In this document: positions 1-7,253 of the stretch, piece after piece
How the letters are laid out: each line of letters starts with the position of its first letter
Numbering within the stretch: the stretch's first letter is position 1
Source: CAYLNH01 sp964384625
GTDB lineage: Bacteria; Verrucomicrobiota; Lentisphaeria; JABSQK01
Reading direction: 5' to 3'
Length of the DNA stretch: 13,758 bases
Assembly (NCBI GenBank): GCA_964384625.1
Contig: CAYLNH010000195.1
Coordinates: 1 to 13,758, forward strand
Notes under the pieces: model-generated
Told to the model about the DNA's origin: nothing
What the model saw: the letters and a program-made list of their open reading frames with translations, nothing else
Databases searched by the model: none
Translations under genes and position numbers: made by a program

Positions 1-50
1 CGGCTGGTCCAAAGAGAGTGAGTTTGTCCAGCAGGATTTGTGCGTAAAGG

Positions 51-139
51 CCAGGACAAGCCCCGTGGAGGCGGGACACGGAGCCAACCGCATCCGTAAA
101 CAAAATCTTCGCACCACGGGGACAAGCCCCGTGGAGGCG
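51..139. repeat. Two copies of a REP-like hairpin repeat
   Basis: A 20-nt unit occurs twice as a direct repeat, at 54-73 and 120-139. The second copy is the right half of a perfect hairpin at 114-134, with arms CCACGGGG and CCCCGTGG and loop ACAAG. The first copy keeps loop and right arm (56-68), but its left arm (51-55) reads CCAGG, as if three bases had been lost. No T-tract follows, so it does not look like an intrinsic terminator. A related hairpin lies at 13525-13545. The rest of 1-162 shows no convincing gene or promoter. Confidence 0.75.
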
Positions 140-162
140 CGCAACCAAACCAGAACGAGTTG

Positions 163-1242
163 ATGAAACACCACCTTTACATCGGTACGTACACAACGAT
201 AGAACACCCGACGGCCGGTCGAAGCGAAGGCATCTATCTCTACTCAATGGATGACGAAACGGGAGCTGTCGAACCAGTGGCCGCCACCGACGGCATCGTC
301 AGTCCATCCTACCTGGCACTCAGTCCGGATCGCCGTTTTCTCTATGCCGTCTCGGAAGTGAACGATTTCGGCGGCAATTCCAGCGGCGCCGTCTACGCTT
401 ACAGCGTGGACCCGACGTCCGGCGCTTTGCGTTACCTGAACCAGCGGGCGACGAACGGCGCCCATCCCTGCCATGTCACGGTCGATTCAACCGGCAAAAC
501 AGTAATCGTCGCAAACTACAGCGGCGGCAGCGTCATCGCCTTCCGCGTCCGGCCGGATGGCTCATGTGCGGCAGATGCCTGCTTCGTCCAACACAAAGGC
601 AGTCCGGGACCCAACGCAAAACGGCAACAGTCGCCGCACGCGCATTCCGCCTGGCTGCATCCAACCCGGCCAATCGTGTACGTGCTGGACCTGGGCATGG
701 ATATGATCAGGGCGTACGATTTGGCGGAAAACGGCGATCTCACACGCAACGAAGGGGCCTGCACGCCGACCGCGCCCGGCGCCGGCCCGCGGCATCTGGA
801 CTGGCATCCGAACGGCGGGATTGCGTACGTCATCAACGAACTGGGCAACACGATCGTCAGCTATTCCGTGGATCCCGAAACCGGTGCTTTCCATGAAATC
901 GACGGCGTCTCAACATTGCCTGCCGACTTCGCCGACCAGAGCACCACCGCCGATATCCATGTGCACCCCAACGGCAGATTCGTCTACGGCACCAACCGCG
1001 GACACGACAGCATCATTCTCTGTCACACCGACGCCAACGGCAGTCTCGACCCGGTCGAACTGCAATCCGCGCACGGCGAGCACCCGCGTAACTTCGCCAT
1101 TGATCCTTCCGGTCGGTGGCTCTACATTGCCAACCAGAACAGCAGCAACGTCGTGCTGTTCGCGATCGATGCCGACACGGGTCGACTGCAACGCACGGAC
1201 GAGTACATCGTACCAGCGCCCGTCTGCCTGTGCGTTGTGTAG
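163..1242 (+). CDS. Lactonase family protein, 6-phosphogluconolactonase (YbhE)-type beta-propeller
   Basis: This 359-residue protein matches the seven-bladed lactonase family, whose best-known member hydrolyses 6-phosphogluconolactone in the cytoplasm. Blade-like repeats run the whole length. Recognisable family segments are MKHHLYIGTYT at the N-terminus, SPHAHSAWLHP (157-167), GAGPRHLDWHPNG (206-218), TADIHVHPNGRFVYGTNRGHDSI (positions 262-284) and HPRNFAIDPSGRWLYIANQ (307-325). The C-terminus ends in the usual VPAPVC type of strand. No signal peptide is visible. ATG at 163 is preferred over an in-frame TTG at 160; only a weak GAG lies upstream. It is followed 33 nt later by a hydrolase-like gene and then an SDR, so the substrate may be a lactone made by that SDR rather than the pentose-phosphate intermediate. 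Family assignment is secure; substrate is not. Confidence 0.9.
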   Translation: MKHHLYIGTYTTIEHPTAGRSEGIYLYSMDDETGAVEPVAATDGIVSPSYLALSPDRRFLYAVSEVNDFGGNSSGAVYAYSVDPTSGALRYLNQRATNGAHPCHVTVDSTGKTVIVANYSGGSVIAFRVRPDGSCAADACFVQHKGSPGPNAKRQQSPHAHSAWLHPTRPIVYVLDLGMDMIRAYDLAENGDLTRNEGACTPTAPGAGPRHLDWHPNGGIAYVINELGNTIVSYSVDPETGAFHEIDGVSTLPADFADQSTTADIHVHPNGRFVYGTNRGHDSIILCHTDANGSLDPVELQSAHGEHPRNFAIDPSGRWLYIANQNSSNVVLFAIDADTGRLQRTDEYIVPAPVCLCVV

Positions 1243-1275
1243 AGTAGAACTCCCAGAATCTCATTGCCGGCTCCT

Positions 1276-2973
1276 ATGAAACTGCGAATCTTCCGCTCGC
1301 CGCATGCGAAGTACTACGGCGAGGACATCCTCGAAGCGCCCGCGATCTATGCCGCTGACTACTTGTCGGCACTGACCGGCCACGGTTTCAACGGCATCTG
1401 GCTGCGGGCCCGACTCCGGGATGTCTCGAAGACCGACGTGTTCCCCTCGCTGGGCGCCGCGGTCGACCGCTATCGCGAAGCCTTGCGGCAGACGTGCACG
1501 CAGTGCGCCGCCCACGGCGTCGGCGTGTACCTCTACCTGAACGAACCGCTGTGTTTCCCGGCCGACCACCCGTTCTGGGGCGCCCACCCGGAGACCCGGG
1601 GCGCGACCGGAACGTCCCGCATGGATGAGTGGCCCGAGACCAACGCGCTGTGTACGTCGCAGCAGATCGTCCAGGAATGGCTCGTTCTGGCCTGCGAGGA
1701 CCTCTTTCGCCAGTGCCCGGACATCGCCGGCGTGTTCACCATTACGGCGTCCGAGCACCATACGCACTGCTGCTCGCACAACATGAAAGGCGATACCGAC
1801 TGCCCGCTCTGTGCCGAACGCGATCCCGCCGAGGTCGTCGCCGAAGTGAACAACCTGATCCTCGAAGGCATCCGCCGCGCCGGCTCCGCCGCCCGGGTGA
1901 TCGCCTGGAACTGGAGTTGGTCCCTCGCCGGTGAAGCCACGGACGTGCGCGTCATTCGTGACTTGCATCCCGACATCGCCCTGATGATCGACTTCGAACG
2001 CGGCGGCCGCAAACGCATACTGGGCAAGGACCGGTTGATCGACGAGTACTCGCTCTCCTATGTCGGTCCGTCGGAACGCTTCCTGGCAGCGTTCGATGCC
2101 GCGGCCGCCAACGACCAGGAGGTCTTCGCCAAATTGCAGATCGGCACGACGCACGAGATCGCGACGGTGAACAACCTGCCGCTGATCCCCAATCTCCTGC
2201 GCAAAGCCCGTTGGCTCCGCCGGCACAAGATCGACGGCGCGCTGTGCTGCTGGAACTTCGGCAATCGGCTGACCCTGAACACCTGGGCCTTTAACCACTT
2301 CCTCGATGACCCGAAACTTGCGCTGAAGACCGACAAGGAGGTCCTGGAGGACGTGGCCCGGGGCTACCTCGGCGTCAGGACCCCCTACGCGGTCATCCAG
2401 GCTTGGGCCTCCTTCACGGAGGCGTTCCACCACTACCCCTTCAGCATTCGCTTCCTGTATGCGGCGCCGATAAACTACGCACCGGTCTATCCCCTGCCGG
2501 GACCGGGCGATCCAGAGCGCCCCATGCAGCGCTCCTGGGTGCCGCTGGAAGAGCCCTTCGGCACCCGGCTGGAGCAGACCTGCGAGGGCACCGGCTACTC
2601 GCTTGAGGATTGCCGGGATGCCCTCCGGGCGATGACCGACATCTTCGACCACGGCCTGGACTGGTATTTCGCCGCACTCGACGGGTCCGACAACGAACAC
2701 GCGGCTCGCGAACTGCGGAATGCCCGCGCCATTCGACACATCCTGCAGAGCACCCGGAATATCTACTCCGCCTATCTCATCTGTCAGACCCGACCGTTCG
2801 ACGAAGCCGCCTGGCAAGCCGTCGCCCGCGATGAAGCGGAACAACTGAAACGACTGCATCAGCACCTCGAGGGCGAAACCGAAATCGGCTATCACAGCGA
2901 AGCGGCCTCGTGGTTCTTCACGACTGACAAAATCATGGACAAGATCGCCTTTCTGGAACAGATGATACAATGA
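1276..2973 (+). CDS. Putative TIM-barrel glycoside hydrolase-like protein, family unassigned
   Basis: This is a 565-residue protein without a signal peptide, so probably cytoplasmic. The alternation of hydrophobic strands and helices in residues 1-345 (NGIWLRARL 39-47, GVGVYLYLNEP 81-91, IAGVFTITASEHH 150-162, ARVIAWNWSW 206-215, DIALMIDFERGG 233-244, IDGALCCWNFGN 319-330) suggests a TIM barrel like those of the GH20/GH67/GH84-type group and DUF4838 proteins. Residues 345-565 look helical. A striking cluster, HHTHCCSH (161-168) plus CPLC (176-179), could bind a metal. Catalytic residues cannot be assigned; E160, D239 and E241 are candidates by position only. The start is ATG 1276, since an in-frame TTG at 1264 is the only alternative upstream, and neither has a good Shine-Dalgarno. 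The position between a lactonase and an SDR supports a role in sugar catabolism. Confidence 0.6.
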   Translation: MKLRIFRSPHAKYYGEDILEAPAIYAADYLSALTGHGFNGIWLRARLRDVSKTDVFPSLGAAVDRYREALRQTCTQCAAHGVGVYLYLNEPLCFPADHPFWGAHPETRGATGTSRMDEWPETNALCTSQQIVQEWLVLACEDLFRQCPDIAGVFTITASEHHTHCCSHNMKGDTDCPLCAERDPAEVVAEVNNLILEGIRRAGSAARVIAWNWSWSLAGEATDVRVIRDLHPDIALMIDFERGGRKRILGKDRLIDEYSLSYVGPSERFLAAFDAAAANDQEVFAKLQIGTTHEIATVNNLPLIPNLLRKARWLRRHKIDGALCCWNFGNRLTLNTWAFNHFLDDPKLALKTDKEVLEDVARGYLGVRTPYAVIQAWASFTEAFHHYPFSIRFLYAAPINYAPVYPLPGPGDPERPMQRSWVPLEEPFGTRLEQTCEGTGYSLEDCRDALRAMTDIFDHGLDWYFAALDGSDNEHAARELRNARAIRHILQSTRNIYSAYLICQTRPFDEAAWQAVARDEAEQLKRLHQHLEGETEIGYHSEAASWFFTTDKIMDKIAFLEQMIQ

Positions 2974-2994
2974 CGACAGAGACAGGAACCCGAC

Positions 2995-3723
2995 ATGGAG
3001 AATAAAGTCGCACTCGTCACCGGTGGCTCGAAAGGCTATGGCGCCGGCATCGCGGAAGCCCTGAAGGCCGCCGGCGCCAAGGTCTGGATTACCGCGCGCA
3101 ACAAGGAGGTCCTGAACGAGACCGCCGACCGGCTGGGCGTTAACGCAATTCCGGCGGACGTCACCAGTCCGACAGACTGGGATCGGGTGTTCGAGACGAT
3201 CCAGGCGGCCGACGGCCGCCTGGACATCCTCGTCAATAACGCCGGCGGCGGCGTCAAGATCGCGCCGCTGACGGACCAGACCGATGCGTCGATCGCCCAG
3301 ATCATCGCCGTCAACCTGACGGGTCAGCTCTACGGCTGCCGGCGGGCGGCGAAGGTCATGGGCGACCAGCGGGACGGCGTGATCATCAATATCTCCAGTG
3401 GCTGCGCGATCCATGCCTGGCCGGGCTGGGGGCCGTATTCGGCGGCCAAGGCGGGGTTGAATCAATTCGCCCACTGCCTCTATACGGAGCTCCGGGAAAC
3501 CGGGGTCAGGGTCACCACCATCACGCCGTATTGGGGTGCCACGGATTTCGTGGCGGCGGCGCGCATCGAAGGGCATCCCGCCGGCGATCCGGAGGTCCGC
3601 AAGCTGGTGATGCAGCCGGCCGAGATGGGACAGATGGTGCTGGACGTCTGCCGCACCCCCGCCCACCTGGTCGTGCCGGATATCACCGTTCAACCGCTGG
3701 TCCAGCAGATCGAACCAATGTAG
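2995..3723 (+). CDS. Short-chain dehydrogenase/reductase (classical SDR)
   Basis: This 242-residue protein has every classical SDR landmark: nucleotide-binding TGGSKGYG (9-16), NNAG (81-84), Asn107 in VNLTG, Ser134/135 in INISS, and the catalytic YSAAK with Tyr148 and Lys152. The family performs NAD(P)-dependent oxidation or reduction of alcohols, sugars and steroids in the cytoplasm. WITARN after the second strand has an Arg where NADP-preferring members often have one, so NADP is possible. AGGA lies 7 nt before the ATG. The gene starts 21 nt after the hydrolase-like gene and is likely cotranscribed with it and the lactonase, so oxidation of a sugar to a lactone is an attractive but unproven role. 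A diverged, broken paralogue lies at 6794-7250. Confidence 0.92.
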   Translation: MENKVALVTGGSKGYGAGIAEALKAAGAKVWITARNKEVLNETADRLGVNAIPADVTSPTDWDRVFETIQAADGRLDILVNNAGGGVKIAPLTDQTDASIAQIIAVNLTGQLYGCRRAAKVMGDQRDGVIINISSGCAIHAWPGWGPYSAAKAGLNQFAHCLYTELRETGVRVTTITPYWGATDFVAAARIEGHPAGDPEVRKLVMQPAEMGQMVLDVCRTPAHLVVPDITVQPLVQQIEPM

Positions 3724-3822
3724 TTCTGCTGCAGACGGTCCTTCAACCGGGCCCGGCTGGATCTTTCAGAGCGCCATCCTATACTACCTGAGCGGCCGCG
3801 TGTCAGCAATGACCGTCGCGCC

Positions 3823-3852
3823 GGCAGGCAAGGCATTGATGCCTCCCCTGCC
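3823..3852 (+). other. Intergenic hairpin upstream of the propeller/ankyrin gene
   Basis: Outer arms GGCAGG (3823-3828) and CCTGCC (3847-3852) and inner arms AGGCA (3831-3835) and TGCCT (3840-3844) pair around a TTGA loop, with a 2x2 internal mismatch. It lies 42 nt before the next start codon and has no following T-run. It could be a Rho-dependent or processing-type end for the upstream operon, or a leader structure. The rest of 3724-3894 shows only a lone TATACT (3780-3785) without a matching -35 box. Confidence 0.4.
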
Positions 3853-3894
3853 CCGGAGTCGGTGTGGAATGGAACATCCTGTGGAGGACAACGT

Positions 3895-6774
3895 ATGACT
3901 CGGTTTCAACTGTTGAGCTTTGTCCTTGCCGGTCTGGCAGCGACCTTGCCGGCAGCAGCGCGAACCGTCGATAACCGCAAAGACGTCCGGAAGGCGGCCG
4001 TTGAACTTGCCGGACAGGAACGCAAAGAGGTCTGGAGTACGCGGTGCAACGGACGCTCCGCCGACCTGATCACATTCCTGTCGGAAAGCGAAGTGCTCGT
4101 CGGCGAAGTGCTCGGCGGCACAACCTTCGGCAAAGCCGGCTACGGCGACATCCAGCTGCTTGACCTGAAGACCGGCAAACTCATCTGGTCCGCCAAACGC
4201 GAAAGCGACATCGACGCCACCCATACATTGCTCACCCGGACACCGCATCTGATCTTCCTGACGTCGCACCACAAGAAGAGCTCACTCTGGGCGGTGGATC
4301 GCAAAACCGGTCGCCGGCAATGGTCATACCGACTTGACGAGAACCCGATGGTCCAGGCCCGCGATCAGCGACTGGTCTGCGTGTCCGGACGTTCTCTGGA
4401 GATCATCGATGCCGCCGACGGCAAACGGCTGGCCCGCGAAAAACTCAGTTCCGCACCACAGGACCTCCTGGTTACCGACGACCTGGTCCTTGTCGCCGGC
4501 AGTTCTGTACAGGGCTTCAGTCTTGAGGGCCAGCCAAAATCGACACTGCCGTGCAAGGATCTGGGCGACGATCTGCGCCTCCTGCCGGCGGCCAAGCATG
4601 TCCTTGTCTGGTCTGATGCCGGCATGACGGCGATTGATGCCGACGGCAAACGCCAATGGACGTATCTTGCCACGCCCGGCTTTCTCCGCGCCGCGGCAGC
4701 AACGGACAAACAAGTATTTCTGCTCCTCGGCAGTCCGGATCTTCTCGCAACCGACCGCCTGACGGCGGTCCCGCTGAATAAGGGGAAACCCAGTTTCACG
4801 ATCAACACGGGCGGTCGCGTCACAGGACCGCTGACCGTTCATGGCGGGCTCGTACTTTTCCCTCTGGAGGACGCACTGACTGCTTTCCGCACAGACCGCG
4901 GTCGCCGCGCCTTTCGCACTGAATTCCCGCTGGACTACGCGAAAGCCAATCCCCTTTCGATCCCGCTCGGCGGCATTCCGGACGAGGTCGTGATCTACCG
5001 GGACCTCTGTGTCATCGACCGCGACGGCCAGGGGCTGCGTGCCTTTCGATTGCCGTCCGGCAAAGCCGCCTGGTCCACACCGTCCTTTTCGAATCGCGCC
5101 ACAGTCGCCCTTCGCTACAACGAACTGAACGGCGTTCTCAGCGGCCGCGCCGGCGGCGGGGCAACCCGGTCGAACCCCGTTCCGATGGTCGACTGGTCCG
5201 GCCCGCAATCCAGTTCCATTATCCGCCTCCAACAACAACGCCATGAGATGGTCATGCATGACACGCAGCGCGTGTTGCGGGATCGAAAATCAACCGCGAG
5301 CGAACGCCGGCTGGCTCACAACACCCGGCGTCACGCGATCGAAGCGGATATCAGCCGCACGCAACAGCAGATTGCCCATGAACGCCAGATGGCCGAGGCC
5401 CAGGTGGCCTTGGCCGCAGCAAACGCCGTGGTCGCCATCGGACAGGCCTTCAGCAAGGCCTACGAACAATCCATCTGGGACTCCCTGGCGGCGCGCGGTC
5501 GAATCCAACTGCGCTATGCCTTCCGCTCACGCGGCGCCCTGTTTCAGCACGGCTATCATGTCACCGGCTTCAACGACGCGGAGGGATCCGGCATACGCCT
5601 GGTCGATCTGTCGACCGGCCGGCTGAAAGAACTCCGCTACGAACCGCGGGATCCGCTGCTCTTCGCGACTCGAGTACCAACCGAGGTCTACGGGTTATCG
5701 CCGGACGGCAAGCGGCTGATTGTCATCGGTCTCGGCCTGGATCACGCCAACTACCGGACGGCACAGAGCCGCAATTTTCGTCTGAAGATCGTCGGCTTCC
5801 AGGCGGCGATTCTGTGTTTCGACCCGACAGCACCGAAACCCAAGCCGCCGAAAACTGCGGGAAAGACCGCGACCGCAGCGGTGGGGACCAAGGCCAACCG
5901 CTGGCTGGGCAAGACAAAGGGTATGAAGCAAGCCTGCATGATGGGCGACACGATCACCGTCAAAAAGCTCCTTGCCGCCGGCGCCGATCCGAACCAGCGC
6001 GTTCTGCTGTCCCCGCCGGGGGCCAGGCAGAAACTCGAGACCACTCCCCTCCGACTGGCCGCCGCCGGCCACCCCGAGATTGTCACGATGCTGCTGAAGG
6101 CCGGCGCCAAGCCCACCCTGCTGAATGTGCCTGGGCTGACGGCCATGGACATCGCCAGTCCGATGATGGACGCTGCCTATCCGCAGTGGAAACAGCAGCG
6201 GCCTGAAGTCCGACGACTGCTCAAGGCCGCCGGCGCCAAGCCGCGAAAGATGCTCGCAGGCAGTAAGCAGCCGCCCGGCGCCAAGGACCTCCTGCTCCGC
6301 CAGACAACCGGGGCGCATCTCTTCCTGATCCGCCGCCGACTGCAGAAGCCCGGCTGGAAACAGTCTTCCATGGTTGTGGCAGCTGTCACTGCGAATCGCA
6401 GCGATATCGCCCAGGCGCTGCTGACCAAAGGCGTTGATCCCAACGCCGCCAACCACTTCAAACAGACCGCTCTGCACGTTGCCGCCACGCGACTGAATCT
6501 CGGACTCGTCAAAGACCTCCTGGCCCGCGGCGCCAACGCCGACGCCCGGGATCGCAACGGCAGCAACCCGCTGACAATGATGCTCAACCCCTACACGCCG
6601 TACCAACCCAAGATCCGGACGATTGTTGAACTGCTCCTGCAGAAGGGCGCCGACCCGAACGCCAAGTTGGGGCCGCTCTGCCGCGTCGGCGGACTGTTCA
6701 AGACGCCGCTGCAGGCGGCAACGAATATCGACAAGGGTCTGGGTAAGTTGCTTCGGAAGCACGGCGCAAAGTAA
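3895..6774 (+). CDS. Exported PQQ-type beta-propeller protein with coiled coil and C-terminal ankyrin repeats
   Basis: The 959-residue product begins with a clear Sec signal peptide (MTRFQLLSFVLAGLAATLPAAA, cleavage near 22), so it acts outside the cytoplasm. Residues about 45-400 carry PQQ/quinoprotein-like blades, seen as repeated LDLKTGKLIWS (89-99), AVDRKTGRRQWSY (133-145) and AIDADGKRQWTY (246-257). Residues about 442-525 form a charged, Gln-rich helix, probably a coiled coil, ending in an Ala-rich stretch (497-520). Another propeller-like segment (535-645) and a Pro/Lys/Ala linker (645-668) follow. Ankyrin repeats fill 674-785 and 826-959, with LLAAGADPN (692-700), TPLRLAAAGHPEIVTMLLKAGA (717-738), TALHVAA (858-864) and LLLQKGADPN (913-922). 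The start is set by GGAGGA (3883-3888), 6 nt before the ATG. PQQ binding is not shown: such blades are often structural. It is probably a protein-protein interaction scaffold; its function is unknown. Confidence 0.85.
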   Translation: MTRFQLLSFVLAGLAATLPAAARTVDNRKDVRKAAVELAGQERKEVWSTRCNGRSADLITFLSESEVLVGEVLGGTTFGKAGYGDIQLLDLKTGKLIWSAKRESDIDATHTLLTRTPHLIFLTSHHKKSSLWAVDRKTGRRQWSYRLDENPMVQARDQRLVCVSGRSLEIIDAADGKRLAREKLSSAPQDLLVTDDLVLVAGSSVQGFSLEGQPKSTLPCKDLGDDLRLLPAAKHVLVWSDAGMTAIDADGKRQWTYLATPGFLRAAAATDKQVFLLLGSPDLLATDRLTAVPLNKGKPSFTINTGGRVTGPLTVHGGLVLFPLEDALTAFRTDRGRRAFRTEFPLDYAKANPLSIPLGGIPDEVVIYRDLCVIDRDGQGLRAFRLPSGKAAWSTPSFSNRATVALRYNELNGVLSGRAGGGATRSNPVPMVDWSGPQSSSIIRLQQQRHEMVMHDTQRVLRDRKSTASERRLAHNTRRHAIEADISRTQQQIAHERQMAEAQVALAAANAVVAIGQAFSKAYEQSIWDSLAARGRIQLRYAFRSRGALFQHGYHVTGFNDAEGSGIRLVDLSTGRLKELRYEPRDPLLFATRVPTEVYGLSPDGKRLIVIGLGLDHANYRTAQSRNFRLKIVGFQAAILCFDPTAPKPKPPKTAGKTATAAVGTKANRWLGKTKGMKQACMMGDTITVKKLLAAGADPNQRVLLSPPGARQKLETTPLRLAAAGHPEIVTMLLKAGAKPTLLNVPGLTAMDIASPMMDAAYPQWKQQRPEVRRLLKAAGAKPRKMLAGSKQPPGAKDLLLRQTTGAHLFLIRRRLQKPGWKQSSMVVAAVTANRSDIAQALLTKGVDPNAANHFKQTALHVAATRLNLGLVKDLLARGANADARDRNGSNPLTMMLNPYTPYQPKIRTIVELLLQKGADPNAKLGPLCRVGGLFKTPLQAATNIDKGLGKLLRKHGAK

Positions 6775-6793
6775 CCGCCGCAAGGGGAAGCTC

Positions 6794-7250
6794 ATGCAGA
6801 ACAAGATTGTACTCATCACCGGTGGTTCGAAAGGCTACGGCGCCGGAATCGCGCAGGCGCTCCGGGACGCCGGCGCCAAGGTCTGGATCACGGCGCGCAA
6901 CAAGGAGGTCCTCGAAAAGGCCGCGGCACGCCTTGGAGCGGTCCCCATTACAGCAGATGTCACCGTGCCGGCCGACTGGGACCGGGTGTTCGAAACAGTG
7001 ATGGAACGCGATGGTCGGCTGGATGTGCTGGTCAACAATGCCGTCGGCATCAGAGTCGCGCCGATGACCGAACAGACTGACGAAGTCATTGAACAGAACA
7101 TTGCGGTGAATCTCACCGGCCAGCTGTATGCAGGTCATGCAGCCGGCAGAAATGGGACAGTTGGTGCTGGATATCTGCCGTACGCCGTCACACCTGGTCA
7201 TACCGGCCGTTACGGTCCAGCCGCTGGTGCAGCAGATCGAGCCGATGTAG
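6794..7250 (+). pseudogene. Broken paralogue of the SDR gene, with internal frameshifting deletion
   Basis: Codons 1-113 closely parallel the intact SDR at 2995-3723: TGGSKGYGAGIA (9-20), AGAKVWITARNKEVL (26-40), DWDRVFET (61-68) and IAVNLTGQLY (103-112). The sequence then jumps, near 7128-7136, to a segment that in another frame encodes VMQPAEMGQLVLDICRTP and ends in QQIEPM with a TAG at 7248-7250, matching residues 205-242 of the intact copy. About 90 codons holding the catalytic Ser, Tyr and Lys are missing, and the junction shifts frame. NNAG is also altered to NNAV. Both surviving parts are otherwise undamaged, so the loss looks recent. It starts 19 nt after the ankyrin gene, with AAGGGGAAG upstream. 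The shifted frame runs on to 7489, inside the opposing gene. An assembly error is possible. Confidence 0.85.
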
Positions 7251-7253
7251 ACG

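Noticed and set aside
2..163. Open frame from the left edge ending in TGA that overlaps the lactonase ATG (TGATG), resembling translational coupling from an upstream gene
   Set aside because: Much of the frame is the direct repeat (it reads TSPVEA twice), so its openness is probably a by-product of the repeat. No domain is recognisable and the true upstream gene cannot be seen.
1261..3693. An 810-codon open frame on the - strand opposite the hydrolase-like and SDR genes
   Set aside because: It is a codon-phase mirror of two well-supported + strand genes in GC-rich DNA; its composition is low-complexity Gly/Asp/Arg/Val and no domain is recognisable.
3780..3785. TATACT as a -10 box for the propeller/ankyrin gene
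   Set aside because: The hexamer 17 nt upstream (CTGGAT) matches the -35 consensus poorly, so the promoter is not supported.
4324..5259. Long - strand frames opposite the propeller/ankyrin gene
   Set aside because: They lie wholly inside a gene with signal peptide, Shine-Dalgarno and clear repeats, and show no recognisable domain.
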